DNA of 64,000 nucleotides, from NCBI GenBank assembly GCA_050874385.1, contig JBNMKO010000005.1:1-64000 (forward strand), in the 5' to 3' direction. This stretch comes from CAG-882 sp050874385 (GTDB taxonomy: Bacteria; Bacillota; Clostridia; Lachnospirales; Lachnospiraceae). Below, one piece after another: positions 16,865-26,755 of the stretch. Position 1 is the first letter of the stretch; each line of letters begins with the position of its first letter. Position numbers and translations under genes: made by a program. The notes under the pieces are model-generated. The model searched no databases, was not told the origin of the DNA, and saw only the letters and a list, made by a program, of their open reading frames with translations.

Positions 16865-17536
16865 ATGGGAGTTACAATTAATTTAGCGTCGGGCGGAAAA
16901 ATGTCAAGCTTGCTGTCAAACAACAGTATGTTAAAGAGCACAAGGGAAAAGTTTCAAAGGCAGGCAGAGCGCGACAAAAAGGTGGCATTTTTTGAGGCTC
17001 AGAAGGAAAATCTTAAAAAAACTGAGGCCTCGGATGTTGAGGGCATAGCTAAGAAGCTTGAGCTTTTTCATTCCTATGAGGATGAGATTAAGGCGGCGAA
17101 ACAGGAGTACAATAACTCGCAGATGTTCCACGCGATGGACGAGGCGAGGGAGCGCGGAGAGAAGCTTGCAGAGGCGGCAAAGAAGAATAAGCCTAAGACC
17201 GAGGAGGAGAGAAAGGAGGAGGCTGTCAAGGAGGCTTCGGGCGAGGAGAATAATGACGGCATGCTCTCCGAGATAATGGACTCACTTGACGCGGTTCAGG
17301 AAAAGCAGCTTGAGGCGGCTGAGGCAGCAGGACAGAATGAAGATGCGCTGTTACAGGATGGTGTGAAGGATGATACTTTGAGTGAAGTCGAAAATATAGA
17401 TAACAGCACAGAAACAGAAATGTCCGCTTCTTATGCGCAACAGGAAAATTATGCAGAAAAGTCCACAGAAAATGGAAATATAATATCTGGTAAATATAAT
17501 TATAAAGCATATACACCGTTTGATGTGAGAATTTGA
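16865..17536 (+). CDS. Charged helical protein, unknown (flagellar-region neighbour)
   Basis: 223 residues from the ATG at 16865, with GAGGTG at 16855-16860 ahead; an in-frame ATG at 16853 overlaps that site. The opening MGVTINLASGGKMSSLLSNN is followed by a long Glu/Lys/Ala-rich helical stretch (to about residue 165) and a polar tail ending YKAYTPFDVRI. No membrane segment or signal peptide. No family recognised. It is 92 bases after the flagellum-like gene with no terminator seen between, so it is probably transcribed from the same sigma-28 promoter, which hints at a motility or surface role (inference). Confidence 0.65.
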   Translation: MGVTINLASGGKMSSLLSNNSMLKSTREKFQRQAERDKKVAFFEAQKENLKKTEASDVEGIAKKLELFHSYEDEIKAAKQEYNNSQMFHAMDEARERGEKLAEAAKKNKPKTEEERKEEAVKEASGEENNDGMLSEIMDSLDAVQEKQLEAAEAAGQNEDALLQDGVKDDTLSEVENIDNSTETEMSASYAQQENYAEKSTENGNIISGKYNYKAYTPFDVRI

Positions 17537-17719
17537 GAAATAAGATGTAATAAAAACAATAAAGTTCTGTGATTAGAATTGATATGAAGATATAAAAAAG
17601 TCAGATTTTGATATATAATAATATTCCACTTTTTTGAAATTTTGTCGTCTGTTAATTTAATATTGATATGATAGAATTAAATCATCAAGAAAAACATTTG
17701 CAGTGAGGAGGTTTTCGAT

Positions 17720-19084
17720 ATGAGAAAAAAATTTGTATCAGTATTATTATCAGCGGCGATGATTACCACAATGTTATCCGGCTGCAATAGTAAAGATGCA
17801 GGTAATACGGCAACGAGCGGAGCGGGAACAAGTGGAGCTGGAACAAACAGTGGAACAACAGCAAGCAGCCAGACATCGGGCGAGGAGAAAATAACATTGA
17901 AGGTATTTTCAAATCTCACCGACAGAAAGAATGGTCAGGGGCTTGTGGAGCAGAAGATTATTGATGAGTACATGGCTGAAAATCAGAATGTAAAGATTGA
18001 GGTTGAGGCGCTTGACGAGGAGGCCTACAAGACAAAATTTAAGGCTTATTCAATGGAAGGACTTCCTGATATCGTGAGTATCTGGGGACAGCCGGCATTC
18101 TTAGATGAGGTTCTTGAGGCGGGTGTTTTGGCAGAATTAAATGAAAAAGACTATGCTGACTATGGCTTTGTGGCAGGTTCGCTTGACGGTTTTAAGAAGG
18201 ATGGAAAATTGTACGGACTTCCGAGAAACACCGATGTAGCAGGTTTTTACTACAATCAGAAGATGTTTGAGGAGCATGGATGGGAGATACCTGAGACTTA
18301 CGATGAACTTCTTGAACTTGCAGGAACCATAAGGGAGGCTGGAATTACACCTCTTGCTATGGATGGCGGAGATGGATGGCCTATGGCTGTATATCTTTCC
18401 GATTTGCTGTATAAAGTTGCAGGTTCAGACTATTCGGATGTAGTTGGAAGGGCAATATACTCCGGTGATTTCTCAGACCCGGCGTTGGTGAAGGCCACAG
18501 AGCTTTTGAAGGAGACTGCGGATGCAGGATTATTCCAGAATGGTTACGACTCACAGGACTATGCGACAGCACAGAACCTTTTTATAAATGGTCAGGCGGC
18601 AATGTACTATATGGGAAGCTGGGATGCTTCAATGGCGCTAAATGAGGACATAGCAGAGGATATCAGAACAAATATCCGTGTATTCACAATGCCTGTGGTG
18701 GACGGCGGCAAGGGAAGTGCGACTGATATAGCAGCATGGAACGGCGGCGGATACGGTGTGTCAGCAGCGTCGGAGCATAAGGATGAGGCAATAAAGTTCT
18801 TAAATTATATGTATCGTCCGGATAAGCTTTCAAAGTATGGCTGGGAAAACGGCGTAGGAATGTCGGCACAGGACCAGTCAGCTTACATGACAGGCAACGA
18901 GACAGAGCTTCAGATGCAGTTTGTCAACTTTGTAAATGGTGCGACAAGTGTGTCAGGAACACCGATAAATGACTGCGGACCATCCGCATTTAAGACGTCC
19001 ATAGAGAGCGAAATCCAGAGTGTTTCAAACGGAAGCATGAGTGTGGATGACTTCTTAACGGCTATAGGAAAAGCTTGCAAGTAA
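17720..19084 (+). CDS. Sugar ABC transporter substrate-binding lipoprotein (second importer)
   Basis: 454 residues. Lipoprotein signal MRKKFVSVLLSAAMITTMLSG then Cys22, a Gly/Ser/Thr linker, then family 1 solute-binding fold: KITLKVFSNL, VDIVSIWGQ-like LPDIVSIWGQPAFLDEV, LYGLPRNTDVAGFYYNQKMFEEHGWEIPETYDELL and YYMGSWDASM. This MsmE/UgpB-like arrangement binds oligosaccharides. The signal peptide is nearly identical to that of the first binding protein at 1714, but the mature parts differ widely. It precedes two permeases and a YesM/YesN pair. The -10-like box TATGAT at 17667-17672 has no good -35, consistent with activator control. Confidence 0.93.
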   Translation: MRKKFVSVLLSAAMITTMLSGCNSKDAGNTATSGAGTSGAGTNSGTTASSQTSGEEKITLKVFSNLTDRKNGQGLVEQKIIDEYMAENQNVKIEVEALDEEAYKTKFKAYSMEGLPDIVSIWGQPAFLDEVLEAGVLAELNEKDYADYGFVAGSLDGFKKDGKLYGLPRNTDVAGFYYNQKMFEEHGWEIPETYDELLELAGTIREAGITPLAMDGGDGWPMAVYLSDLLYKVAGSDYSDVVGRAIYSGDFSDPALVKATELLKETADAGLFQNGYDSQDYATAQNLFINGQAAMYYMGSWDASMALNEDIAEDIRTNIRVFTMPVVDGGKGSATDIAAWNGGGYGVSAASEHKDEAIKFLNYMYRPDKLSKYGWENGVGMSAQDQSAYMTGNETELQMQFVNFVNGATSVSGTPINDCGPSAFKTSIESEIQSVSNGSMSVDDFLTAIGKACK

Positions 19085-19107
19085 AACTTCATAATAATTT
19101 TCTCTCT

Positions 19108-19137
19108 GAAGGGGAACCGGGCAGCCGGTTCCTTTTC
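19108..19137 (+). terminator. Terminator or attenuating hairpin after binding-protein gene
   Basis: GGAACCGG pairs perfectly with CCGGTTCC across a short loop, extended by A/G-T pairs, followed by TTTTC and TATTTTC. It separates the binding-protein gene from the permeases. The permeases have their own -10 box TATAAT at 19343-19348 without a clear -35, so the binding protein is likely expressed in excess. Confidence 0.75.
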
Positions 19138-19381
19138 TATTTTCTGTTAATTATCAGATTGTTAAATTAAGTATATTTTACACCGACATTTTTGCAATTT
19201 TAATGTATTGTAAAAGGACGTTTTTTGCCCACATATTTATAAAAAATAACAATAATTTTAATAATACTTTTTTGCTGAAAAAATATGAAAATATTGCACC
19301 TTTTCAAAAGAATGGTATCTGTAAAGCAAAAATCTTCATTGGTATAATCTAGTTAAAGAAAAAACAAGGGAGGGAAAGCCA

Positions 19382-20293
19382 ATGAAGAAGCTTTACAGTA
19401 ACAAATGGGTAATTTTAAGTCTGGTGCTGCCGGGATTGTTCTTGTTCGTGTTTGCGATACTGGCTCCTATATGTTTAAGTGTTTATTATGGATTTACCGA
19501 TTATTCGGGAATGGGTTCATATAACTTTATAGGACTTGAGAATTACAAAAATCTGTTCCACGATGCGGCGTTTGGAACGGCACTTAGAAACTCATTGCTC
19601 CTTGCAATCGGCTTTATTTTCATCCAGCACCCGCTGGCAATAATTGTGGCGGCGGTGCTCGACAAGCTGGGAGGCAAGGGAGAAAATTTTTTCAGATGTG
19701 TGTACTTTATACCTAATGTAATCTCGGTTGCGGTAATCGCATATCTGTGGAAATTCATCTACAACCCGGATTTCGGTCTTTTAAACAACATTATAAAGGC
19801 ATTCGGAGGAAAGGGTGATATCAACTGGTTAAGGTATGATATGGCGATATGGTCGGTGCTCATCGTGTTAATCTGGCATGGCTTTGGCTGGGGCATGTTG
19901 ATTTACTACACAGGAATAAAAAATATCGACCCTGTGCTCTACGAGGCGGCTGAGATTGACGGTGCGAATAAGGTTCAGACATTCCTTAGAATTACACTTC
20001 CGCAGATGAAGCCTGTTATTCAGGTGAATGTGACAATGGCAGTTATATCAGCTTTAAAGCAGATGGAAACGGTGTATCTTCTCACCAACGGAGGGCCGGG
20101 AAACAGTACACAGTTTGCAGCAAACTATCTCTATCAGCAGGCGTTTAAGGCATATAAATATGGATATGGCAATGCGATAGGCGTTGTGTTCATAGTTATC
20201 TGTCTGCTGGCAACGGTACTTTTGAACAAGATTTTTGAGGAGAGAGAGCCAAAGCAGAGGAGGTGTCGTGCCAATGAAAAGGTCAGAGGCTAG
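19382..20293 (+). CDS. Sugar ABC transporter permease (MsmF/UgpA-type)
   Basis: 303 residues with six predicted membrane segments starting WVILSLVLPGLFLFVFAILAP. The EAA loop is YEAAEIDGANKVQTFLRITLP at about residues 187-207. It ends with a basic tail. Preceded by AAGGGAGGG. It overlaps the next gene by 20 bases, so the two permeases are translationally coupled. Works with the lipoprotein at 17720. Confidence 0.93.
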   Translation: MKKLYSNKWVILSLVLPGLFLFVFAILAPICLSVYYGFTDYSGMGSYNFIGLENYKNLFHDAAFGTALRNSLLLAIGFIFIQHPLAIIVAAVLDKLGGKGENFFRCVYFIPNVISVAVIAYLWKFIYNPDFGLLNNIIKAFGGKGDINWLRYDMAIWSVLIVLIWHGFGWGMLIYYTGIKNIDPVLYEAAEIDGANKVQTFLRITLPQMKPVIQVNVTMAVISALKQMETVYLLTNGGPGNSTQFAANYLYQQAFKAYKYGYGNAIGVVFIVICLLATVLLNKIFEEREPKQRRCRANEKVRG

Positions 20294-21125
20294 AACAGGA
20301 AAAATAAAATTGTCGAGAGTTGTACTATATGTTATAGTTGGCATAGTTGCAGTAATTCAGATATTTCCGCTAGTATGGCTGCTTGATTTTTCGCTTGCGA
20401 GCAGCTCAGAAATGTTCACCAACGGACTTTTGGTCATTCCAAAGAAAATCCAGTGGGGGAATTATGTTAAGGCATTTGTTGACGGACATTTTCTGTGGTA
20501 TCTGAAAAACAGTATCATAATAAACGGGCTTGCTGTTGTACTTGTTATAATCATATCCATTATGTCAGCGTTTGCATGTAAGAGGATGCATTGGAGGCTC
20601 AGTTCTTTTGTAAAGACACTTCTTCTCATAGGTCTTATGATTCCAATCCATGCAACACTGCTTCCTAATTACAAAATTTACAGCAAGCTTGGAATGACTG
20701 ATACAATATGGGCTCTGCTCATTCCGTATGTTGCATTCTCACTTCCACAGGGACTGTTTTTGATGTCGAGTTTCATGGAGTCGATACCGACGGAGGTTGA
20801 GGAGGCAGCGGTGATGGATGGGTGTGGTATCTACCGCATAGTATTTCAGATTATCACACCGATGTTAAAATCCTCGATAGCCACTGTTGCGATAATGACA
20901 TTCTTAAATAACTGGAATGAGTTTATGATGGCAAGCACATATCTAAGCTCAGACAAGTGGAAAACGCTTCCATTTTCAGTGCTTGAGTTCAAGGGCGAGT
21001 ATTCATCCAACTATGCAGTGCAGTTTGCCGTTATGGCACTCACGGCGGCACCTGCCGTAATCGTGTACATAGCGCTCAACAAGCACATAACAAAGGGCGT
21101 TGCGATGGGAGCGGTAAAGGGATAA
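20274..21125 (+). CDS. Sugar ABC transporter permease (MsmG/UgpE-type)
   Basis: 283 residues from the ATG at 20274, ten bases after GGAGG (20259-20263); a GTG at 20268 in the same frame is possible. Six predicted membrane segments and the EAA loop VEEAAVMDGCGIYRIVFQII. The C-terminus ends in the family-typical KGVAMGAVKG. Second channel subunit of the importer. Confidence 0.92.
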   Translation: MKRSEARTGKIKLSRVVLYVIVGIVAVIQIFPLVWLLDFSLASSSEMFTNGLLVIPKKIQWGNYVKAFVDGHFLWYLKNSIIINGLAVVLVIIISIMSAFACKRMHWRLSSFVKTLLLIGLMIPIHATLLPNYKIYSKLGMTDTIWALLIPYVAFSLPQGLFLMSSFMESIPTEVEEAAVMDGCGIYRIVFQIITPMLKSSIATVAIMTFLNNWNEFMMASTYLSSDKWKTLPFSVLEFKGEYSSNYAVQFAVMALTAAPAVIVYIALNKHITKGVAMGAVKG

Positions 21126-21153
21126 ATATAGCCGTGACAGGGAGAGTACAGTT

Positions 21154-22962
21154 ATGAAGAATATTAAAAAGCAGATAAACAGCCTTAGCGTGAAGGCAAA
21201 ATTGATAATATATGCTTATGCAATTATAACACCTGTTTTGATTGCAATCTGTATTCTTCTTGCCATATTAAATTATAATCAGGAGTCGAAAGCTCTTGCA
21301 AAAAATAATCGCGCGAATGTCGAGTCGCTTGCGGAGAATGTAAGTCTTTTACAGTCGGATATCAAGGATTATTCGACATATATCTGTATAAATCAGAGGA
21401 TTTATAATCTCCTTACTGAGACGGAACCGGAAAAATTTAATTCGGATGCAAGATTGTGGCAGAACAGCGCACCCATGGGCGTTGTGCAGGATATGATTTC
21501 ACTAAGAGGCGAGATAAAGACCATTGCAATCTACCCGGAGAACGGCATAAGACCATATCTTAGAGGCATGGATGGAAGCGTAAATTTACCTACTATTGAA
21601 GATGTACATAGGACACAGATATATGCGCAGGCGGTTGACAGCAGTGTGGGAATGATTTGGAAAAGTGTGAAGGCCGGAGGAAATGGAACGTACTCTGCAA
21701 ATTGGTCGGACAAGGTTGTTTTTTGCAGGGTGATATATGATTTGACACATAAAAATAAGCTTGGCTTTATAGTTATAGGTGTGGGAAGTGAGAAGTTTGA
21801 GAGTCTTTGCAGAAATAATGCCGGGGACAATGAAGCTGTTATGGTGATAGATGTGCATACAGGCGAACTTGTCACCGTCGGGGAGGTGGAGAACGAGCTT
21901 AAAACCTATCTTACAAGTGAGGACTTTGTAAAGCAGGATTACCGTGAGCGCGAGAAGGATTTCTCATGGGGAAGGTATGAGGTCATATGCGCACAATTAA
22001 ACAAGGAAGGCGCAATAATTTGTAAGATAATTCCGAGAAAAGCTATAAGGGCACAGCTTGTCAGCATAATATATATGCCGCTTGCACTGCTTTTTGGAAT
22101 GTTGATAGGACTGTTTCCGCTTCTTATAATCATATCAAATATTGTCACAAGACCGTTGAGAAAAGTGAGTGAGGCGATAAGAAATTTCTCGGCGGGAGAT
22201 TTCGAGCAGCAGGTCGAGGTGACAACCGACGACGAGGTGGGAACCGTCGCAAAGTGCTTCAATGAGATGGTTGGAAAGATTAAGAAGCTGATTGACGAGA
22301 ACTATGTCATAACGCTGTCGGAGAAGGAGAGCGAGCTTGCGGCTTTGCAGGCACAGATTAATCCGCATTTTCTCTACAACACACTGGATTTGCTTTACTG
22401 GCAGGCGACGGAGGCGGGAGATGACGACATTGCCGAGAGTATTTTGTCGCTGTCGTCGCTGTTTCGACTGACATTAAATCAGGGCAGAAGCATTGTGACT
22501 GTTGAGGATGAGTGCAAGCTTGTCGGGGAATATTTAAAAATCCAAAAAATGCGTTTTCCGAGAAAGCTCAATTATGAGTTAAATATAGCGGATGAAATAA
22601 AGCGCGCGGCGATACCTAAGCTTATCATACAGCCTTTTGTCGAGAATGCCATAGTACACGGTTTTGACAATGTGAGCAAGCCGTGTATGCTCACCATTAC
22701 AGGAGTTCGCGAAGGGGACAGAATAAGGTTTGAAATCCGTGACACGGGTGTCGGGATGAGCAGGGAGCAGATTGACTCGCTGTGGGAGAATGAGCCTAAG
22801 AATTATTCAAAGCAGAGAATAGGAAGATATGCTATAAAAAATATCAAGGAACGACTTGATTTGAAATACCATGAACGATATTCACTAAAGGTAGAAAGCG
22901 AAGAGGGAAAAGGGACAACGGTAACACTTGAGATACCGTTTGAGGAGGATATATGGGAATAA
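21154..22962 (+). CDS. YesM-type sensor histidine kinase
   Basis: 602 residues: N-terminal membrane segment (residues ~17-40), an extracellular sensor of about 260 residues, a second membrane segment near 305-330 followed by HAMP (TRPLRKVSEAIRNFSAGDF), then the His_kinase motif QINPHFLYNTLDLLYWQA with the phosphorylated His near residue 405. The HATPase domain has FVENAIVHGF (N-box) and IRDTGVGMS (G1). Directly downstream of the permease genes and overlapping the regulator by 10 bases, it most likely senses the sugar delivered by this importer and controls the operon. Confidence 0.95.
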   Translation: MKNIKKQINSLSVKAKLIIYAYAIITPVLIAICILLAILNYNQESKALAKNNRANVESLAENVSLLQSDIKDYSTYICINQRIYNLLTETEPEKFNSDARLWQNSAPMGVVQDMISLRGEIKTIAIYPENGIRPYLRGMDGSVNLPTIEDVHRTQIYAQAVDSSVGMIWKSVKAGGNGTYSANWSDKVVFCRVIYDLTHKNKLGFIVIGVGSEKFESLCRNNAGDNEAVMVIDVHTGELVTVGEVENELKTYLTSEDFVKQDYREREKDFSWGRYEVICAQLNKEGAIICKIIPRKAIRAQLVSIIYMPLALLFGMLIGLFPLLIIISNIVTRPLRKVSEAIRNFSAGDFEQQVEVTTDDEVGTVAKCFNEMVGKIKKLIDENYVITLSEKESELAALQAQINPHFLYNTLDLLYWQATEAGDDDIAESILSLSSLFRLTLNQGRSIVTVEDECKLVGEYLKIQKMRFPRKLNYELNIADEIKRAAIPKLIIQPFVENAIVHGFDNVSKPCMLTITGVREGDRIRFEIRDTGVGMSREQIDSLWENEPKNYSKQRIGRYAIKNIKERLDLKYHERYSLKVESEEGKGTTVTLEIPFEEDIWE

Positions 22963-23705
22963 CATTATTGATTGCAGACGATGAGGATGTAATATGCAAG
23001 GGTGTGGCAAAATATATCAGACTTCACACAGACCGCTTCAGCAAAATATACGAGGCGGAGAACGGAGAGCAGGCACTTGACATCATATACCAGAAGCAGC
23101 CGGATATGATGCTTTTGGATGTGCAGATGCCGATAAAGACGGGGATAGATGTGATGCGCGATGCCGAGAAAGCCGGAATTAAGCCAATCACGGTTATTTT
23201 AAGCGGCTATGATGAGTTCAGTTATGCAAAAAAGGCGTTGCAGTTCGGCGCGAAGGAATATCTTTTAAAGCCTGTGCGCGCGGCGGATATTCTGGCACTT
23301 TTAAACAATCTCGCTGACAAATATATCGGGGTGGAAGAAAAAGAGGAATATGTGCAGAGCGATGGCGCGGAGAAGGAAAATCCGATAGTGCGCGAGGCAA
23401 AAGAGTACATGAAAGAAAATTATGCAAAGGACATATCGCTGTCGGACGTTGCCGAGTACCTTAAAATATCCGTTGGCTATCTGTCGACACTTATGAACCA
23501 GACGCTAAAATGCGGCTTTGCCGATTATCTGAACCAAATCCGTGTTGAGCGGGCTTGCTGCTACCTTGAACAGAATTATCTAAAAAATTATGAGATTGCC
23601 TACAAGGTGGGTTTTAACGACGAGAAGTATTTTTCAAAGGTGTTCAAAAAAATTAAAGGTGTGTCACCTAAGGAATACCGCATGCAAACAGGTGAAGGCA
23701 GGTAA
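22953..23705 (+). CDS. YesN-type AraC-family response regulator
   Basis: 250 residues. Receiver domain with acidic pocket ADDED (9-12) and phospho-acceptor Asp56 in LLDVQMP; the conserved switch residues lie in VILSGYDEFSYAKKA and the Lys in LLKPVRAAD. A C-terminal AraC-type double helix-turn-helix spans about residues 145-245 (ISLSDVAEYLKISVGYLSTLMNQ; YEIAYKVGFNDEKYFSKVFKK). GAGGAGG precedes the start inside the kinase gene. It is shorter than many YesN proteins because the linker is compact. It should activate the importer and GH30 promoters. Confidence 0.94.
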   Translation: MGITLLIADDEDVICKGVAKYIRLHTDRFSKIYEAENGEQALDIIYQKQPDMMLLDVQMPIKTGIDVMRDAEKAGIKPITVILSGYDEFSYAKKALQFGAKEYLLKPVRAADILALLNNLADKYIGVEEKEEYVQSDGAEKENPIVREAKEYMKENYAKDISLSDVAEYLKISVGYLSTLMNQTLKCGFADYLNQIRVERACCYLEQNYLKNYEIAYKVGFNDEKYFSKVFKKIKGVSPKEYRMQTGEGR

Positions 23706-23780
23706 TTGCGAAGCAAGTATTATGAATATAGGATGTTGTGTAATTATCTGAATTAGGAAGAACAGACAGGAGGTAGTGAT

Positions 23781-25118
23781 ATGAAACTTAAATATTATCA
23801 GACAACTTATGTTGGTAATAAGAAGAAAACGGATGTGAAAGAGTACGATTTTTGTGATGACAAGGGGCAGGAGAACGAGGTTGTAAACCTGTACCCGCAG
23901 TTTGAAAAGCAGAGGATTGAAGGCTTTGGCGGTGCCGTCACAGACTCTGCCGGGTATATTTTCTCACTGCTTGATGACGAGCAGAAAAAGGAGCTTGTGA
24001 GGTCATATTTTGGAAAGGACGCAATGTGCTACAATCAGGTGCGCATTCCGATTGACAGCTGTGATTTTTCGCTTGGACACTACGAGGCAGACTCAGATGA
24101 AGCTGATGAAGATTTCAAGGAGTTTTCATTTGAGAGGGTGGAAAAATATATTCTTCCGCTTCTGGATGCGGCGGAAGCAGAGTATGGTCAGAAACTGGAT
24201 ATTTTGTTGTCCCCGTGGAGTCCGCCTGCCTATATGAAAACAACGGGCGAGAGAAATCATGGCGGCAAGTTAAAGAAGGAATATCACAAAAGATGGGCTG
24301 AATATATCTGCCGATACATAGAGGAGTACAGAAACAGGGGCTACCATGTTACAAAGTTAACCATGCAGAATGAGCCGAAGGCAGTGCAGACATGGGATTC
24401 ATGTATATACACTGCCGAGGAGGAGAAGGAGTTTCTAAAGGATTATCTGTACCCTTCACTTGTGGAGCACAAGCTTGATGACATAGAAATATATATTTGG
24501 GACCACAACAAGGAGCGCGCTTTTGAATGGGCGGAGACACTTTTTACAGGTGACACGGCGGACATGGTGGCAGGAATAGCTTTTCACTGGTACAGCGGCG
24601 ACCATTTTGAGGCATTGCAGATGATTAAGGAAAAATTCCCTGACAAGAAGCTTCTCTTGTCCGAGGCATGTATTGAATTTTGCAAATATGCGGCGGATGA
24701 TTATCTTAAAAATGCCCAGAAGTATGCCCACGATATGATTGGAAATTTCAACAATGGCATGCAGACCTTCCTGGACTGGAATTTAATTCTCGACGAGTTC
24801 GGAGGCCCTAACCATGTGAAAAATTTCTGCGATGCACCTTATATGTATGACATTAAAAATAATGTGCTGATTGAGAGAAATATCGCGGGACATATATGGC
24901 ATTTCAGCCATTTTATCAAGCCGGGTGCGGTAAGGATTGGCATGAGCAGATACACGGACGAGCTTGAGGTGGCTGCATTTAAGCAGGAAGGACAGCTTGT
25001 GGTTGTCGTGCTCAACAGGACGCAGAGGGAAATTCCATTCTATTTAAGGCTCAATGACACATGCGTGAAATTAAATGCGGCGGCACAGTCGATTGCGACG
25101 GGGGTTATTTCTGACTGA
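23781..25118 (+). CDS. GH30 family glycosidase
   Basis: 445 residues, no signal peptide, so it acts on imported oligosaccharides. It starts with GFGGAVTDSAGYIFSLL (residues 49-64) and IDSCDFSLGHY, then LSPWSPPAYMKTTG. The acid/base is Glu198 in LTMQNEP and the nucleophile Glu295 in LLLSEACIEF, both in the expected GH30 clan A places. A C-terminal beta-sandwich with VVVVLNRTQREIPF closes the protein. GH30 members include glucosylceramidase, beta-1,6-glucanase, beta-xylosidase and xylanase; the subfamily cannot be fixed by eye. It is last in the second importer cluster, 75 bases after the response regulator, and preceded by AGGAGG. Confidence 0.9.
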   Translation: MKLKYYQTTYVGNKKKTDVKEYDFCDDKGQENEVVNLYPQFEKQRIEGFGGAVTDSAGYIFSLLDDEQKKELVRSYFGKDAMCYNQVRIPIDSCDFSLGHYEADSDEADEDFKEFSFERVEKYILPLLDAAEAEYGQKLDILLSPWSPPAYMKTTGERNHGGKLKKEYHKRWAEYICRYIEEYRNRGYHVTKLTMQNEPKAVQTWDSCIYTAEEEKEFLKDYLYPSLVEHKLDDIEIYIWDHNKERAFEWAETLFTGDTADMVAGIAFHWYSGDHFEALQMIKEKFPDKKLLLSEACIEFCKYAADDYLKNAQKYAHDMIGNFNNGMQTFLDWNLILDEFGGPNHVKNFCDAPYMYDIKNNVLIERNIAGHIWHFSHFIKPGAVRIGMSRYTDELEVAAFKQEGQLVVVVLNRTQREIPFYLRLNDTCVKLNAAAQSIATGVISD

Positions 25119-25189
25119 GAAATAATGCTGGAATAATTACAACTGCTTTAAGTAGATGTGAGGTTTTTATTACTAAAAATATATAATTA

Positions 25190-25234
25190 AAAAGGCATGT
25201 TAAAATATAGAAAGTATTTTTTAACATGCCTTTT
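25190..25234. terminator. Bidirectional terminator
   Basis: AAAAAGGCATGTTAAAA and TTTTTTAACATGCCTTTT form a near-perfect stem of about 16 bp between the convergent GH30 and MATE genes, with T-runs on both strands. Confidence 0.85.
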
Positions 25235-25241
25235 AATATTT

Positions 25242-26615
25242 TTAATTCTCTTTAAAGGTGTTTCCATATTTCACTGATGGTCTGTACACCATAAGCGCGA
25301 TAAATATGAGCACCGCCGTGGTTGACAGGCTGACTGGGTAGGCGAGCATAAGTGCGCCGAAGGTCTTGTGTGCGGCAAAGTATGTGTACACCCACACAAT
25401 TCTCACGGCGCAAACGCCAAGGATTGTGAGTATTGCAGGGACGAGCGATATTCCAAAGCCGCGCATATAACCGGACATTATCTCGTATATCATGCTGAAA
25501 ATGTATGCCGTGAAAATCAGCACAAGCCTCGTGTATCCGAGCTCAATTACCTGTGGGTCACTGTTAAATATGGACAGCAGAAGTTTTCCGCACAGTAAAA
25601 TGACCACGATGGACGTGAGGCAGGTCACAGCCGCCTCGCAAAGGCAAAGGATAAGTGTGCGCTTGCATCGCTTTATCTGGTTTGCGCCGTAGTTCTGACC
25701 AACAAAAGTTGTACATGCCTGACTGAACGAGTTGAATATGTAGTACACAAATATTTCTATGTTGTAGGCGGCGCTTGAGGCTGCGATTACAACTGTGCCG
25801 AGGCTGTTTATTGCCGCCTGAATTACGATGTTTGCAAGGTTGAAAACGGCACTCTGTATTCCGGCGGGCAGACCTATTTTAATAATTTTTCCAAGACATT
25901 CCCTGTCAATTTCAAGCTTTTTTACATCAACATGGATAACCTTGTCAGTGTGCATAAGCCTGATAAATAAAACGGTAGAGCTTACGGTGTTGGATATGAC
26001 TGTTGCGATGGCGACACCGTTTACGGTCATTTTTAGAAGCACCACAAAGAAAAGATTTAGCAGGACATTTAATACTCCCGAAAGTGCAAGCGCTTGTAGG
26101 GGGATTTTCGTGTCACCTGTGCTTCTGAATATCGCTGCCTCGAAATTGTACAAAAATATGACCGGCATACCGATAAGGTAAATTCTTATATACATTAGCG
26201 CGTAGTCAAAAACGTCGTCGGGAACATTTAAAAGCTTTAGTATATTTCCTATAAAAAGCTCGCCGAGTATCGTGACAAGCAGACCTCCGATAAGAGATGT
26301 TATTATTGAGGTGTGAACCGCTTTTTGCACGGTCTTGCTGTCGCCGCGCCCGATGGCGTTGGATATGATGACATTTGTTCCGAGGGAAATTCCGATAAAC
26401 AGATTTAAAAGCATTCCTATAATCGGGGTGTTTGCCCCGACAGCGGCTATGGCTGCCGTTCTGTCAGTCGATGCGAAATTGCCGACAATCGCTATATCCG
26501 ATGCGTTAAAGAGCTGTTCAAGTATTCCCGTGGCGGCTACGGGCAGCGCGTAAAGTGGGATTTTGTTCCATATGCTGCCGTTTAGCATGTCGAGTTGTTT
26601 TTTTGATGAACTCAT
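25242..26615 (-). CDS. MATE family multidrug/solute exporter
   Basis: 457 residues with twelve predicted membrane segments. The N-terminal repeat opens with IPLYALPVAATGILEQLFNASDIAIVGNF, the usual MATE start, and the second repeat with IGLPAGIQSAVFNLANIVIQAAINSLG. It exports cationic drugs or metabolites in exchange for Na+ or H+. AGGAGT precedes the start. It is divergent from a LysR gene at 26888, a likely regulator (inference from position). Confidence 0.92.
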   Translation of the reverse strand: MSSSKKQLDMLNGSIWNKIPLYALPVAATGILEQLFNASDIAIVGNFASTDRTAAIAAVGANTPIIGMLLNLFIGISLGTNVIISNAIGRGDSKTVQKAVHTSIITSLIGGLLVTILGELFIGNILKLLNVPDDVFDYALMYIRIYLIGMPVIFLYNFEAAIFRSTGDTKIPLQALALSGVLNVLLNLFFVVLLKMTVNGVAIATVISNTVSSTVLFIRLMHTDKVIHVDVKKLEIDRECLGKIIKIGLPAGIQSAVFNLANIVIQAAINSLGTVVIAASSAAYNIEIFVYYIFNSFSQACTTFVGQNYGANQIKRCKRTLILCLCEAAVTCLTSIVVILLCGKLLLSIFNSDPQVIELGYTRLVLIFTAYIFSMIYEIMSGYMRGFGISLVPAILTILGVCAVRIVWVYTYFAAHKTFGALMLAYPVSLSTTAVLIFIALMVYRPSVKYGNTFKEN

Positions 26616-26720
26616 AAAGAGGACTCCTTTTCATTTTTTCATGCTGTATTATAAAATCTACGCAATATAATAGCAAATACCTATTAACTATGATATTATA
26701 TAGCTAAAAGGCATTATAAA

Positions 26721-26755
26721 AAACTAAATCAGTAAAATATGCTGATTTAGTTTTT
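26721..26755. terminator. Orphan 12-bp perfect hairpin with T-run in a divergent promoter region
   Basis: AAACTAAATCAG (26721-26732) pairs perfectly with CTGATTTAGTTT (26742-26753), followed by TTTTT on the plus strand and preceded by an A-run, so it could terminate in both directions. There is no gene for it to terminate, as it lies between the divergent MATE and LysR genes. It may be an attenuator in the LysR leader or the end of a small RNA. Confidence 0.6.
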
